Source: Cellvibrio fontiphilus_A (GTDB taxonomy: Bacteria > Pseudomonadota > Gammaproteobacteria > Pseudomonadales > Cellvibrionaceae). Taken from it: DNA of 64,000 bases. Shown here piece after piece: positions 7,697 to 15,796 of this stretch; positions within the stretch are counted from its first letter, which is position 1; each line of letters starts with the position of its first letter. The notes below the pieces were generated by a model. It ran no database searches. It saw only the letters and a program-made list of their open reading frames with translations, and was not told where the DNA came from. The stretch spans positions 1 to 64,000 of the forward strand of contig NZ_JBHRTF010000002.1 of assembly GCF_042646205.1 (NCBI RefSeq), in the 5' to 3' direction. The position numbers and the translations under genes are program-made.

Positions 7697-8449
7697 TTAG
7701 CGCACACGCCAGCGGTTAATTTGTTTGTCGGCAGCATCGGCAGGCAAAGCGGTTTTAAAAATCCAATCCATAAACGGAAACATAAAACCGTAGTTGCCAT
7801 TAAAACAGGCATGATGCAAATGGTGGCGACGCGCACCGTTAAAAATCACGCGCGGCGAGCGCGGATTAAAATCAAAATTGGAATGACCAATACTATTGAA
7901 CAGCAAACTAAACAAAGGCACAGAAAAAAGTGCATAAACACTAAAATCATGCACTAACATGGGCAGCAGAATCACGTTGCCCAACATCAAAGCTTCAACT
8001 GGATGAAACGCATAAGTAGACCAGGGAGTCGTCACTACCGAGCGATGATGCGGCAAGTGAAAACGGCGCAACCAGCGCGTATGTAGCAACCAATGGTTGA
8101 TATAAAAATGGATTTCATTCCAGATAACCAACACAAAAATTTCCAGCAGGATTTGTAACCCGGAAGGATTCTCCGCCAACTCCGCCCAACCCAGTTGCAG
8201 CAATCCCCAAGGGAAAATCATCCCCACCCCAAAAATCCCAATCGAACTTGCGGACAACAATAACTCACGCCGCAACTGCCCCTCACCCAACGGACGAGGG
8301 TCAAGCTTGATACCAATATGCAATCGCGGCAGCAGTTGCTGGGTGAGCATAAGGTTCAATGTACCAAACAACAAATAAATTCCGCCAAAAAAAGCGAGAC
8401 CAACACCGGCTATCTCGAACATATTGGAATGTAAAATAAACTCACGCAT
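7697..8449 (-). CDS. sterol desaturase / fatty acid hydroxylase family protein
   Basis: This is a membrane diiron enzyme of the fatty acid hydroxylase superfamily. Histidine clusters are NEIHFYINHWLLH (111-123), HLPHH (131-135), YAFHPVE (146-152), His189 and RRHHLHH (207-213). Hydrophobic segments occupy the N-terminal 110 residues and 155-185. It is the first gene of the minus-strand cassette, about 120 bp downstream of ilvH and beyond its terminator, so it probably has its own promoter. CAGAG precedes the ATG. Bacterial members hydroxylate or desaturate lipids such as hopanoids, carotenoids or acyl chains; which applies here cannot be told. Confidence 0.85.
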   Translation of the reverse strand: MREFILHSNMFEIAGVGLAFFGGIYLLFGTLNLMLTQQLLPRLHIGIKLDPRPLGEGQLRRELLLSASSIGIFGVGMIFPWGLLQLGWAELAENPSGLQILLEIFVLVIWNEIHFYINHWLLHTRWLRRFHLPHHRSVVTTPWSTYAFHPVEALMLGNVILLPMLVHDFSVYALFSVPLFSLLFNSIGHSNFDFNPRSPRVIFNGARRHHLHHACFNGNYGFMFPFMDWIFKTALPADAADKQINRWRVR

Positions 8450-8514
8450 TACTCTGAAAACCTATTCCGTTAATGATGCAGCAGCAAAGCACTTATAGAT
8501 TGACTACAGCTTTA

Positions 8515-8547
8515 TAAAAAAGGCCGATACCCTTGCGAGTATCGGCC
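8515..8547 (-). terminator. Rho-independent terminator after ilvH
   Basis: The perfect 9-bp stem GGCCGATAC/GTATCGGCC (8522-8530 and 8539-8547) is followed on the minus strand by TTTTTTAT. It separates ilvIH from the ketosynthase cassette. Confidence 0.88.
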
Positions 8548-8570
8548 CCTCTTATACCAACAAACACAAC

Positions 8571-9062
8571 TTACAAACTCAACACCTTCTCGCCGCGCGA
8601 AATGCCGCACACGCCAGTGCGCACCACTTCGATAATCGCGGCATCGCCGACTGCTTGTAAAAACGCGTCGAGTTTGTCGCTCGCGCCGGTGATTTGGATG
8701 GTGTAGAGAGTGCTGGTGACATCCACGATTTGACCGCGGAAAATATCTACGCAGCGTTTAACTTCCGCCCTTTGCGCGCCAGAAGCTTTGACTTTGATCA
8801 GCATGAGTTCGCGCTCGATGTGCGAACCCTCGGTCAAATCAACCAGTTTTACCACATCAATTAATTTATTGAGGTGTTTGGTGATTTGTTCGATTTTGTG
8901 ATCATCACCCAGCGTCGTCAGCGTCAGGCGCGACAGGGTTTCATCTTCCGTTGGCGCAACGGTCAGGCTTTCAATGTTGTAGCCGCGCTGGGAGAACAAA
9001 CCAACAACACGGGACAGTGCACCGGGCGCGTTTTCAACTAATACAGAAATGATGCGTCTCAT
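8571..9062 (-). CDS. ilvH: acetolactate synthase, regulatory small subunit
   Basis: This small subunit binds IlvI, raises its activity and gives valine feedback inhibition. The N-terminal ACT domain begins RRIISVLVENAPGALSRVVGLFSQRGYNI, which carries the valine-site glycine-asparagine region. The C-terminal domain follows from about residue 80. The length of 163 aa equals that of E. coli IlvH. The start lies 1 bp after the ilvI stop, so the two are translationally coupled. Confidence 0.96.
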   Translation of the reverse strand: MRRIISVLVENAPGALSRVVGLFSQRGYNIESLTVAPTEDETLSRLTLTTLGDDHKIEQITKHLNKLIDVVKLVDLTEGSHIERELMLIKVKASGAQRAEVKRCVDIFRGQIVDVTSTLYTIQITGASDKLDAFLQAVGDAAIIEVVRTGVCGISRGEKVLSL

Positions 9063-9063
9063 A

Positions 9064-10800
9064 TCAGGTGCGCTCCGTTTTGCTTAACAACATATCGCGC
9101 ATGGAACCATTGGGCGCAACTTGCATGGGGTAAACGTGTTCAGATTGATCAACCATGATGTCCATAAATACCACGCGATCTTTCAATGCAAAACACTCGG
9201 CCAATTTCGCTTTCAGCTCTTCTTTTTTGGTCACGCGAATACCAACATGACCGTAAGCTTCCGCTAATTTTACGAAGTCAGGCAATGAATCTTCATACAG
9301 ACTTTCCGCGTAGCGGCTGGAGTACTGCATGTCTTGCCATTGGCGCACCATACCCAGGGCTTGGTTGTTCAAACAAATCACTTTGACTGGCAAGTGATAT
9401 TGCGTACAGGTGGACAACTCCTGAATACACATTTGAATAGAACCTTCACCGGTAACGCAAACCACGGTCGCATCGCGCTCCGCCATTTGCACACCCATCG
9501 CCGCTGGCAAACCAAAGCCCATGGTGCCGAGGCCACCAGAGTTAATCCAACGACGCGGTTTATCGAACAGGTAATATTGCGCGGTAAACATTTGGTGCTG
9601 GCCAACATCAGAGGTGACATAGGCATCGCCTTTGGTGACTTCCCAAATCGCTTGAATAACCTCTTGCGGTTTAATTTTATCGCCCGAGGTATCAAAACGA
9701 TTTTTGGTATACAAACCGTGGCGCTCGCGCCATTCGTTGATTTGCTCCCACCAGCTGGCAATCGCTTGCGCGTCCGGTTTTTCATCGCTTTCTTTAATCA
9801 GGCTGAGCATTTCGCTGAGCACGTTATCCACCGCACCGACGATGGGCACATCCGCCGTTACGGTTTTTGAAATGGACGCTGGGTCTATATCAATGTGGAT
9901 AATTTTGGCGTTGGGGCAGAACTTGCTCACGGTGTTAGTCACACGGTCATCAAAACGCGCGCCCACAGCCAGAATCACATCACTGTGATGCATAGCGGTG
10001 TTGGCTTCATAGGTACCGTGCATGCCGAGCATACCGAGGAAGTTTTTGCCGGTGCCAGGGTAAGCGCCCAGACCCATCAGGGTATTGGTTACCGGGTAGT
10101 TGAGCAGATCCACCAATTCTTTGAGCAGGTGTGATGCGTTGCCTTGAATCACGCCGCCGCCGGAATAAATCATCGGGCGCTTGGCGCCGAGCAGCAACTG
10201 CACTGCTTTTTTGATCTGACCGGAGTGACCGCGAGTCGCTGGCGTGTAAGAACGCAGCTTTACTTTTTCCGGATAAGCATAAGGAAAGGTGTAAGCCGGA
10301 TGCGTCAGGTCTTTAGGCACATCAATGACCACCGGGCCAGGGCGACCGGTTGAGGCGATGTAATAAGCCTTTTTAACAATTTCAGGAATCTCACTGGCGT
10401 GTTTGATCATAAAACTGTGTTTGACGATCGGGCGAGAGATACCCACCATGTCGGTTTCCTGGAAGGCGTCTTCACCAATCAAGTGGCTTTGCACCTGACC
10501 GGAGATCACCACCATCGGGATGGAATCCATATAGGCCGTGGCAATACCGGTAATGGCATTGGTCGCACCTGGGCCGGAAGTTACCAGAACTGTACCCACT
10601 TTGCCGGTCGCACGGGCGTAACCATCGGCGGCGTGAGTAGCGGCTTGTTCGTGGCGAACAAGAATGTGTTTAACGTCTTTTTGACGAAAGATGGCATCGT
10701 AAATATGCAGCGCAGCGCCACCTGGGTAGCCGAACACGTATTCAACGCCTTCGTCTTTCAGGGCGCGGATGAGCATATCTCCGCCGGAAAGCATTTCCAC
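9064..10800 (-). CDS. ilvI: acetolactate synthase, catalytic large subunit
   Basis: This ThDP- and FAD-dependent enzyme makes 2-acetolactate or 2-aceto-2-hydroxybutyrate from pyruvate. It shows the catalytic Glu in RHEQAATHAADGYAR, the FAD-domain TSGPGATNAITGIA, and the ThDP/Mg motif near VTGEGSIQMCIQEL. The open frame extends about 80 codons further upstream, but I choose the GTG at 10800 (VEMLSGGD). AGGGGA is correctly spaced before it, and family members begin MELLSG. The product is 578 aa. A -35/-10 promoter lies about 300 nt upstream, leaving a long leader with strong RNA structure. Confidence 0.95.
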   Translation of the reverse strand: MEMLSGGDMLIRALKDEGVEYVFGYPGGAALHIYDAIFRQKDVKHILVRHEQAATHAADGYARATGKVGTVLVTSGPGATNAITGIATAYMDSIPMVVISGQVQSHLIGEDAFQETDMVGISRPIVKHSFMIKHASEIPEIVKKAYYIASTGRPGPVVIDVPKDLTHPAYTFPYAYPEKVKLRSYTPATRGHSGQIKKAVQLLLGAKRPMIYSGGGVIQGNASHLLKELVDLLNYPVTNTLMGLGAYPGTGKNFLGMLGMHGTYEANTAMHHSDVILAVGARFDDRVTNTVSKFCPNAKIIHIDIDPASISKTVTADVPIVGAVDNVLSEMLSLIKESDEKPDAQAIASWWEQINEWRERHGLYTKNRFDTSGDKIKPQEVIQAIWEVTKGDAYVTSDVGQHQMFTAQYYLFDKPRRWINSGGLGTMGFGLPAAMGVQMAERDATVVCVTGEGSIQMCIQELSTCTQYHLPVKVICLNNQALGMVRQWQDMQYSSRYAESLYEDSLPDFVKLAEAYGHVGIRVTKKEELKAKLAECFALKDRVVFMDIMVDQSEHVYPMQVAPNGSMRDMLLSKTERT

Positions 10801-11007
10801 AATAATTCCCCTTTTAGGACAATAAATCGCATTTGCGAGTGCGAGCCGCATGCAGGCAAGAAGGAGCAGCGAGGCATCACACAAAACAGGCGCTAGCGCA
10901 CAGCAGCAGACCAGCGCAGTGAATGATCCACGAACAAGACCCGGCAAGGCCAAGCTCGGACCAGCGAAAACCCTGCAGGTAAACAAAGGCTTTCTCAGGC
11001 AAGGCTC

Positions 11008-11098
11008 TGGTAGGAACCTAACCATTAGATGGGTCGCCAAGAGGGTGACTTGGCGGGAGCAGCCTAACGCCCAAGCTTAGGGGCTTCTGCAACCATCT
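11008..11098 (-). ncRNA. structured 5' leader of ilvIH (candidate riboregulator)
   Basis: The RNA from the predicted ilvI start site can fold into a three-way junction. P1 pairs AGATGG and CCATCT (11093-11098 with 11027-11032). P2 is a 7-bp hairpin, CGCCAAG/CTTGGCG (11035-11055). P3 is GCAG/CTGC plus CCTAA/TTAGG with a five-base bulge (11059-11090). A further hairpin, TGGTTAGG/CCTACCA, lies at 11008-11024. The fold begins about 7 nt after the predicted transcription start, on the minus strand. No leader peptide rich in Ile, Val or Leu codons with its own ribosome site was found, so a riboswitch-like mechanism is possible. I do not recognise the family. Confidence 0.45.
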
Positions 11099-11111
11099 AG
11101 CGGAAGCGGCA

Positions 11112-11139
11112 ATTGTCCCAAGATAAGCTGCAATGTCAA
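11112..11139 (-). promoter_or_regulatory. ilvIH promoter
   Basis: On the minus strand, TTGACA (11134-11139) and GACAAT (11112-11117) are separated by 16 bp, predicting a start near 11105. That is immediately before the structured leader. The -35 is perfect and the -10 matches 4 of 6. Confidence 0.6.
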
Positions 11140-11297
11140 GAAATTAGATGAATTTTTGTTCGTTTTTTAACGGCGAGATGAATCTACTTACCTGCTTGCG
11201 CTTGCTCACAGTTTTCAGCGGTGCGGTTTCGCTGGCCCAGCTTAAGCGCTATATTTGAGACAATTACTGCTGCAACCACCGGAACAAGGCGATCCCC

Positions 11298-11729
11298 ATG
11301 AAACACAAACGTTTAATTAGCATTATCAGCCTTTGGGTTGCTGCATTAGCCAGCGGCAGCGCAATAGCTGCAAAAGATAATGTATTTACCTGGACCGACG
11401 ACAAAGGCGTGGTTCACTACGGTGAACGTCCACCCAAAGATTCCCAGGCCCGTCAAATCAAAACACGTACAGGCCATAGCGATCCGACACCCAATACCAC
11501 TGCCCCCACATCACCGACAGTATCCGCAAATGCAACACCCGATCAGGTTGCCGCTTCACTGAAAGATCCCGAGCGCTGCCTGACTGCACAAAAAAATCTG
11601 GAGCTGCTAAATACTGCAGCGCGCATCAAAATCGCCGGTGAAGATGGTGTTCAGCGCCTGCTCACCGAAGAAGAGAAAGAAGTTCAGCGCAACACTATGC
11701 AAACCATTATTGATCAAGCCTGTGAGTAA
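11298..11729 (+). CDS. DUF4124-domain exported protein
   Basis: This is a 143-aa protein with a signal peptide (KHKRLISIISLWVAALASG, cleavage near AIAA). A DUF4124 module follows: NVFTWTDDKGVVHYGERPP, residues about 28-50. Such modules occur in many proteobacterial periplasmic proteins of unknown function. The C-terminal half holds a Pro/Thr linker and a charged helical tail with two cysteines. It is divergent from ilvIH. An imperfect hairpin (GGGAGC/GCTCCC, 11738-11754) follows but lacks a clear T-run. Confidence 0.82.
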   Translation: MKHKRLISIISLWVAALASGSAIAAKDNVFTWTDDKGVVHYGERPPKDSQARQIKTRTGHSDPTPNTTAPTSPTVSANATPDQVAASLKDPERCLTAQKNLELLNTAARIKIAGEDGVQRLLTEEEKEVQRNTMQTIIDQACE

Positions 11730-11819
11730 TACCTAACCGGGAGCTTAATGCTCCCCGTTTGACAACATCCCCGCCTAGCACTCACCAATCTGCGTAGCTC
11801 CACTTTATTAAATATACCT

Positions 11820-11850
11820 ACAGTTGGTAATTACAGCTGGTAGCTACCGT
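11820..11850 (+). promoter_or_regulatory. possible enhancer-binding site upstream of the PEP-CTERM gene
   Basis: Two direct repeats, ACAGTTGGTA (11820-11829) and ACAGCTGGTA (11833-11842), overlap the perfect palindrome GGTAGCTACC (11839-11848). They lie about 110-140 bp upstream of the sigma-54-type promoter, the usual distance for an enhancer-binding activator. This is inference from position and symmetry. Confidence 0.35.
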
Positions 11851-11958
11851 TGTATGACTCTTGCGCCTGGCAAGGGCCAACACATATGTCGATCAAATTT
11901 ACAATTACACTATATTACAAAATCATTAACCCTATGAATTTAAATGAATTTTAACCTG

Positions 11959-11974
11959 CGGCACAAAATCTGCT
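11959..11974 (+). promoter_or_regulatory. sigma-54 (RpoN) promoter of the PEP-CTERM gene
   Basis: CGGCACAAAATCTGCT has the invariant GG and GC separated by 10 bases, as in the -24/-12 consensus TGGCAC-N5-TTGCA. It lies 62 bp before the ATG at 12036. PEP-CTERM genes in other Proteobacteria are commonly RpoN-driven through the activator PrsR. Confidence 0.6.
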
Positions 11975-12035
11975 TAGAGGAGAACGCTAGGGAAAACTCC
12001 AGCATTCAATTTTGTTTCTTAAAGGAAAAGGTCAC

Positions 12036-12869
12036 ATGAAAACTTCATTAGTTGCGGCGGGATTCATCGCCACTCTGGCACTCAGCAGCGCTGCTAACGC
12101 CTTGGTTGTTACCCCGGAAAATAGCGGCTCTACACTTGCCAATACCATCCTCGGTTCAGGCATCAGCATTAGCAACGTTAACTACACCGGTGCTAACGGC
12201 GCATCAGGTACCTTCACTAACGGCAACAGCGCAGGTCTGTCTATTGATAAGGGTATAGTGCTCTCCACTGGTCAAGCTACCAATGCAATGGGCACAAATA
12301 ACACCAGCAGTGCAGGAACCTCCAATGGTACAGCTGGTTACGCCCCACTTACCGCCATTGCCGGGTTCAATACTTATGATGCCACTCGCCTGAAGTTCGA
12401 TTTTGAATTTAACGGCGGTACTGGCGGCGATTTGTTCTTCAACTTTGTTTTTGGTTCTGAAGAATACCTTGAGTACGTAGGCACTCAATTCAATGACGTA
12501 TTTGGTTTCTTCGTAGATGGTGTAAACGTTGCCCTGACTCCAGGCTCCAACGACCCAATCACCATCAACACTATCAATACCACCCAAAATAGCAGCCTGT
12601 TTGTCAACAACACACCAGCTACTTACAGCACCCAAATGGATGGTTTTACCAAGAGCTTGCAAATCACTCTGAAAGGTTTAAGTGCTGGTTTGCATAGCAT
12701 GGAATTTGCGATTGCCGATGCCGGCGACAGTGTTCTTGATTCCTGGATTTTCGTTGAAGCCAAATCCTTTGCTGATACCCCCGTTGGTGTTTCCGAGCCT
12801 TCATCACTGACTCTCTTGGGTTTGATGTTGATGGCATTGGGCTGGAGCCGTCGCAAAGCGGCTAAATAA
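12036..12869 (+). CDS. PEP-CTERM sorting-domain protein, choice-of-anchor L type
   Basis: This exported protein of 277 aa has an N-terminal signal peptide ending near ANA. Its body contains GSEEYLEYV, NDVFGFFVDGVNVAL and AIADAGDSVLDSWIFVEA, matching the choice-of-anchor L domain. The C-terminal tripartite signal is VSEPSS, a hydrophobic helix, then WSRRKAAK: the PEP-CTERM sorting signal read by exosortase. AAAGGAAAAGG precedes the ATG at 12036; an upstream in-frame TTG lacks such support. No exosortase gene lies in the window. Such proteins are usually linked to exopolysaccharide and flocculation. Confidence 0.88.
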   Translation: MKTSLVAAGFIATLALSSAANALVVTPENSGSTLANTILGSGISISNVNYTGANGASGTFTNGNSAGLSIDKGIVLSTGQATNAMGTNNTSSAGTSNGTAGYAPLTAIAGFNTYDATRLKFDFEFNGGTGGDLFFNFVFGSEEYLEYVGTQFNDVFGFFVDGVNVALTPGSNDPITINTINTTQNSSLFVNNTPATYSTQMDGFTKSLQITLKGLSAGLHSMEFAIADAGDSVLDSWIFVEAKSFADTPVGVSEPSSLTLLGLMLMALGWSRRKAAK

Positions 12870-12896
12870 GCGCATAGCGTTTTTTTAGTGCCCAAA

Positions 12897-12935
12897 AATA
12901 AAAACGGCCGCCAAAAGTTGGCGGCCGTTTTTATT
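12897..12935. terminator. bidirectional terminator between PEP-CTERM gene and clpB
   Basis: The stem AAAACGGCCGCCA/TGGCGGCCGTTTT (12901-12931) is flanked by A-rich and T-rich runs. It serves the two convergent genes. Confidence 0.9.
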
Positions 12936-12955
12936 TGGATAGCATTGATTAAAAA

Positions 12956-15613
12956 TTAATTTAACCGCTTTGGATCAAACACAATTTTGTCACCAGACAA
13001 CTTGCCGTGAATAATCACGCCGGGAATAAATTTACCGCTCAGAATATCTTGTGCCAGCGGGTTTTCGATCAGCTGCTGGATGGCGCGTTTTAACGGGCGC
13101 GCGCCGTAGACAGGATCAAAACCAACACTGGCCAGTTTATTCATTACCGCATCATCCAATTCCAAGCTCAATTCGCGTTCAGCCAAACGTTTTCTCAAGA
13201 GTTCGAGCTGGATATCTGCAATGCCACGAATTTGCTCGCGACCCAGTGGGTGGAACACGACAACCTCGTCGATGCGGTTAATAAATTCGGGGCGGAAATG
13301 GCGACCGACCACATCCATCACCGCCTCTTTCATGGCGTTATAGCGATTTTCATTGTTGAGCGAATTATTCATGTCCTCGCTCACTGCATTATCAAAACTC
13401 ACGGTATCAAAGGAGCGATCTTCTGCTAATTCCTGAATGCGATCCGACCCCAGGTTGGATGTCATCACAATCACGGTATTGCGAAAATCCACTGTGCGCC
13501 CTTGACCGTCGGTCAGGCGGCCATCGTCCAATACCTGCAACAAAATATTAAATACATCGGGGTGCGCTTTTTCCACTTCATCAAGCAGCAATACCGAATA
13601 GGGTTTACGGCGCACGGCTTCGGTTAAATAGCCGCCCTCTTCGTAACCCACATAACCCGGTGGTGCGCCAATTAAACGCGCGACTGAGTGTTTCTCCATA
13701 AACTCTGACATATCAATACGCACCATAGCGTCGGTGGTATCAAATAAAAATTCGGCGAGGGATTTACACAATTCGGTTTTACCCACACCGGTTGGCCCTA
13801 AAAACAAAAAAGAACCGTTAGGGCGATTGGCATCACTCAAGCCCGCACGCGAACGGCGCACCGCATTGGCAACAGCAACCACGGCTTCGTGCTGACCAAT
13901 AACGCGTTTGTGCAACGCATCTTCCATACGCAATAATTTTTCGCGTTCACCTTCCAACATTTTGGACACAGGAATACCGGTCCACTTGGAAACCACTTCA
14001 GCAATTTCTTCGTCAGTCACTTTATTGCGCAGCAGTTTCATTTCCATCATTTCCGCTTGACTGGCCATGTCTAGCTGTTTTTCCAACTGCGGAATAATGC
14101 CGTACTGCAATTCACTCATGCGCGCCAAGTCACCTTTGCGACGTTTTTCTTCCAACTCCAAACGCGCCTGCTCTAATTGGCTTTTAATTTCATGGGAGCC
14201 TTGCAGCGCCGCTTTTTCGGCGCGCCAGATCTCTTCCAAATCATTGTATTCGCGCTCGTAGCGATCTATATCCTGATCAATTTTGGCGAGGCGTTTTTTA
14301 CTCGCTTCGTCTTCGTCTTTTTTCACAGCTTCGCGTTCAATTTTTAATTGAATCAAACGGCGCTCCAAACGATCCATCTCTTCCGGCTTGGAATCTATTT
14401 CCATGCGGATGCGGCTGGCCGCCTCATCGATAAGGTCGATGGCTTTATCAGGTAATTGGCGATCAGTAATGTAGCGCTGGGACAATTTAGCGGCTGCAAT
14501 AATCGCCGAGTCAGTGATATCCACACCGTGGTGAATTTCATAGCGCTCTTTTAAGCCGCGCAAAATGGCAATGGTGTCTGACTCATTGGGTTCATCCACC
14601 AAAACTTTTTGGAAGCGGCGCTCAAGTGCAGCGTCTTTTTCAATATATTTGCGATACTCATCCAAAGTAGTCGCGCCCACGCAGTGCAATTCACCGCGCG
14701 CTAATGCCGGCTTGAGCATATTGCCTGCGTCCATCGCACCTTCTGCTTTACCGGCGCCGACCATGGTGTGAATTTCGTCAATAAATAAAATGACGCGCCC
14801 TTCTTGTTTGCTCAATTCGTTAATTACGGATTTCAAACGCTCTTCAAAATCGCCACGGAATTTTGCACCGGCGAGCAGTGCACCCAAATCCAGCGCGAGC
14901 AGGCGTTTATCTTTTAAACCTTCGGGCACTTCACCATTGACTATGCGCTGGGCGAGGCCTTCCACAATCGCAGTTTTACCTACGCCCGGCTCGCCAATTA
15001 ACACCGGATTATTTTTAGTGCGACGCTGCAACACTTGAATAGTGCGGCGAATTTCATCATCGCGGCCAATCACCGGATCGAGTTTGCCCTCTTCCGCGCG
15101 CGCGGTTAAATCCACGGTGTATTTTTCCAGTGCCTGACGATTACCTTCGGAGTCGGCGTCCTCGACTTTTTCACCGCCGCGCACTTTTTGAATCGCCTGC
15201 TGCAAACGCTGGGCATTGCCGAATTTTTTTAACAGTTCCGGTAGTGCACCCTGCATTTCATTCATTAACACCAGCAACACTGAATCGCTGGAGACAAATT
15301 TATCTCCCGCTTTTTGTGCATGGCGATCAGCAAGATTGAGGACTTTTACCAAGTCCGGTGACATGGTGACTTCACCGGTAGGATTTTTGATTCGCGGCAA
15401 GTTTTCCACTAATTCGTTAAGCGCGGTGCGCAAACCGGACACATCAAAACCGGCCTGGCTCAACAGGGAGCGCACACTGGCAGCACCTTTTTGATCAATC
15501 ATCGCCAGAAGCAAATGACTAGTATCCAGTTGGCTGTGATCCTGCCCCAGTGCGATGGACTGGGCGTCAGACAGCGCCAGCTGTAATTGATTGGTTAAAC
15601 GGTCGATACGCAT
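12956..15613 (-). CDS. clpB: ATP-dependent disaggregase ClpB
   Basis: This hexameric AAA+ chaperone extracts polypeptides from aggregates together with DnaK. It shows the N-terminal repeat domain (1-145), first ATPase with GEPGVGKTA and FIDEIHTM, a coiled-coil middle domain (about 400-525), and second ATPase with GPTGVGKTE and LLLDEVEKAHPDV. A sensor region follows with FRPEFINRIDE. At 885 aa it is roughly 25 aa longer than usual. The extra residues are an acidic, Asn-rich insert after NLGSDRIQELAED (about 728-755). AGAGGTAAGTC precedes the ATG. A sigma-32 promoter lies about 80 bp upstream. Confidence 0.97.
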   Translation of the reverse strand: MRIDRLTNQLQLALSDAQSIALGQDHSQLDTSHLLLAMIDQKGAASVRSLLSQAGFDVSGLRTALNELVENLPRIKNPTGEVTMSPDLVKVLNLADRHAQKAGDKFVSSDSVLLVLMNEMQGALPELLKKFGNAQRLQQAIQKVRGGEKVEDADSEGNRQALEKYTVDLTARAEEGKLDPVIGRDDEIRRTIQVLQRRTKNNPVLIGEPGVGKTAIVEGLAQRIVNGEVPEGLKDKRLLALDLGALLAGAKFRGDFEERLKSVINELSKQEGRVILFIDEIHTMVGAGKAEGAMDAGNMLKPALARGELHCVGATTLDEYRKYIEKDAALERRFQKVLVDEPNESDTIAILRGLKERYEIHHGVDITDSAIIAAAKLSQRYITDRQLPDKAIDLIDEAASRIRMEIDSKPEEMDRLERRLIQLKIEREAVKKDEDEASKKRLAKIDQDIDRYEREYNDLEEIWRAEKAALQGSHEIKSQLEQARLELEEKRRKGDLARMSELQYGIIPQLEKQLDMASQAEMMEMKLLRNKVTDEEIAEVVSKWTGIPVSKMLEGEREKLLRMEDALHKRVIGQHEAVVAVANAVRRSRAGLSDANRPNGSFLFLGPTGVGKTELCKSLAEFLFDTTDAMVRIDMSEFMEKHSVARLIGAPPGYVGYEEGGYLTEAVRRKPYSVLLLDEVEKAHPDVFNILLQVLDDGRLTDGQGRTVDFRNTVIVMTSNLGSDRIQELAEDRSFDTVSFDNAVSEDMNNSLNNENRYNAMKEAVMDVVGRHFRPEFINRIDEVVVFHPLGREQIRGIADIQLELLRKRLAERELSLELDDAVMNKLASVGFDPVYGARPLKRAIQQLIENPLAQDILSGKFIPGVIIHGKLSGDKIVFDPKRLN

Positions 15614-15683
15614 GACTTACCTCTGCAAAAAAATCAGTCGGGGCGAACAAAACGGGTCGCAAGAATTGACTCGATTGGAGCAG

Positions 15684-15711
15684 ACGTGGGGGCAAGCAAA
15701 GTGATTTCAAG
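15684..15711 (-). promoter_or_regulatory. heat-shock (sigma-32) promoter of clpB
   Basis: On the minus strand CTTGAA (15706-15711) and CCCCACGT (15684-15691) are separated by 14 bp. This closely matches the RpoH consensus CTTGAA-N13-15-CCCCATNT. It lies about 70-100 bp upstream of the clpB ATG. Confidence 0.75.
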
Positions 15712-15796
15712 CAGGCGGCAACCTGCTTGAGAATATTGATAACCAAGAAGTGATGTTTTTTGCGCTAGATCAAACGCTTTTGCGCCAGAGGAGCGC

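Noticed and set aside
9334..10896. Plus-strand open frames opposite ilvI
   Set aside because: They are antisense to a clearly conserved gene, have no ribosome sites and show no family resemblance.
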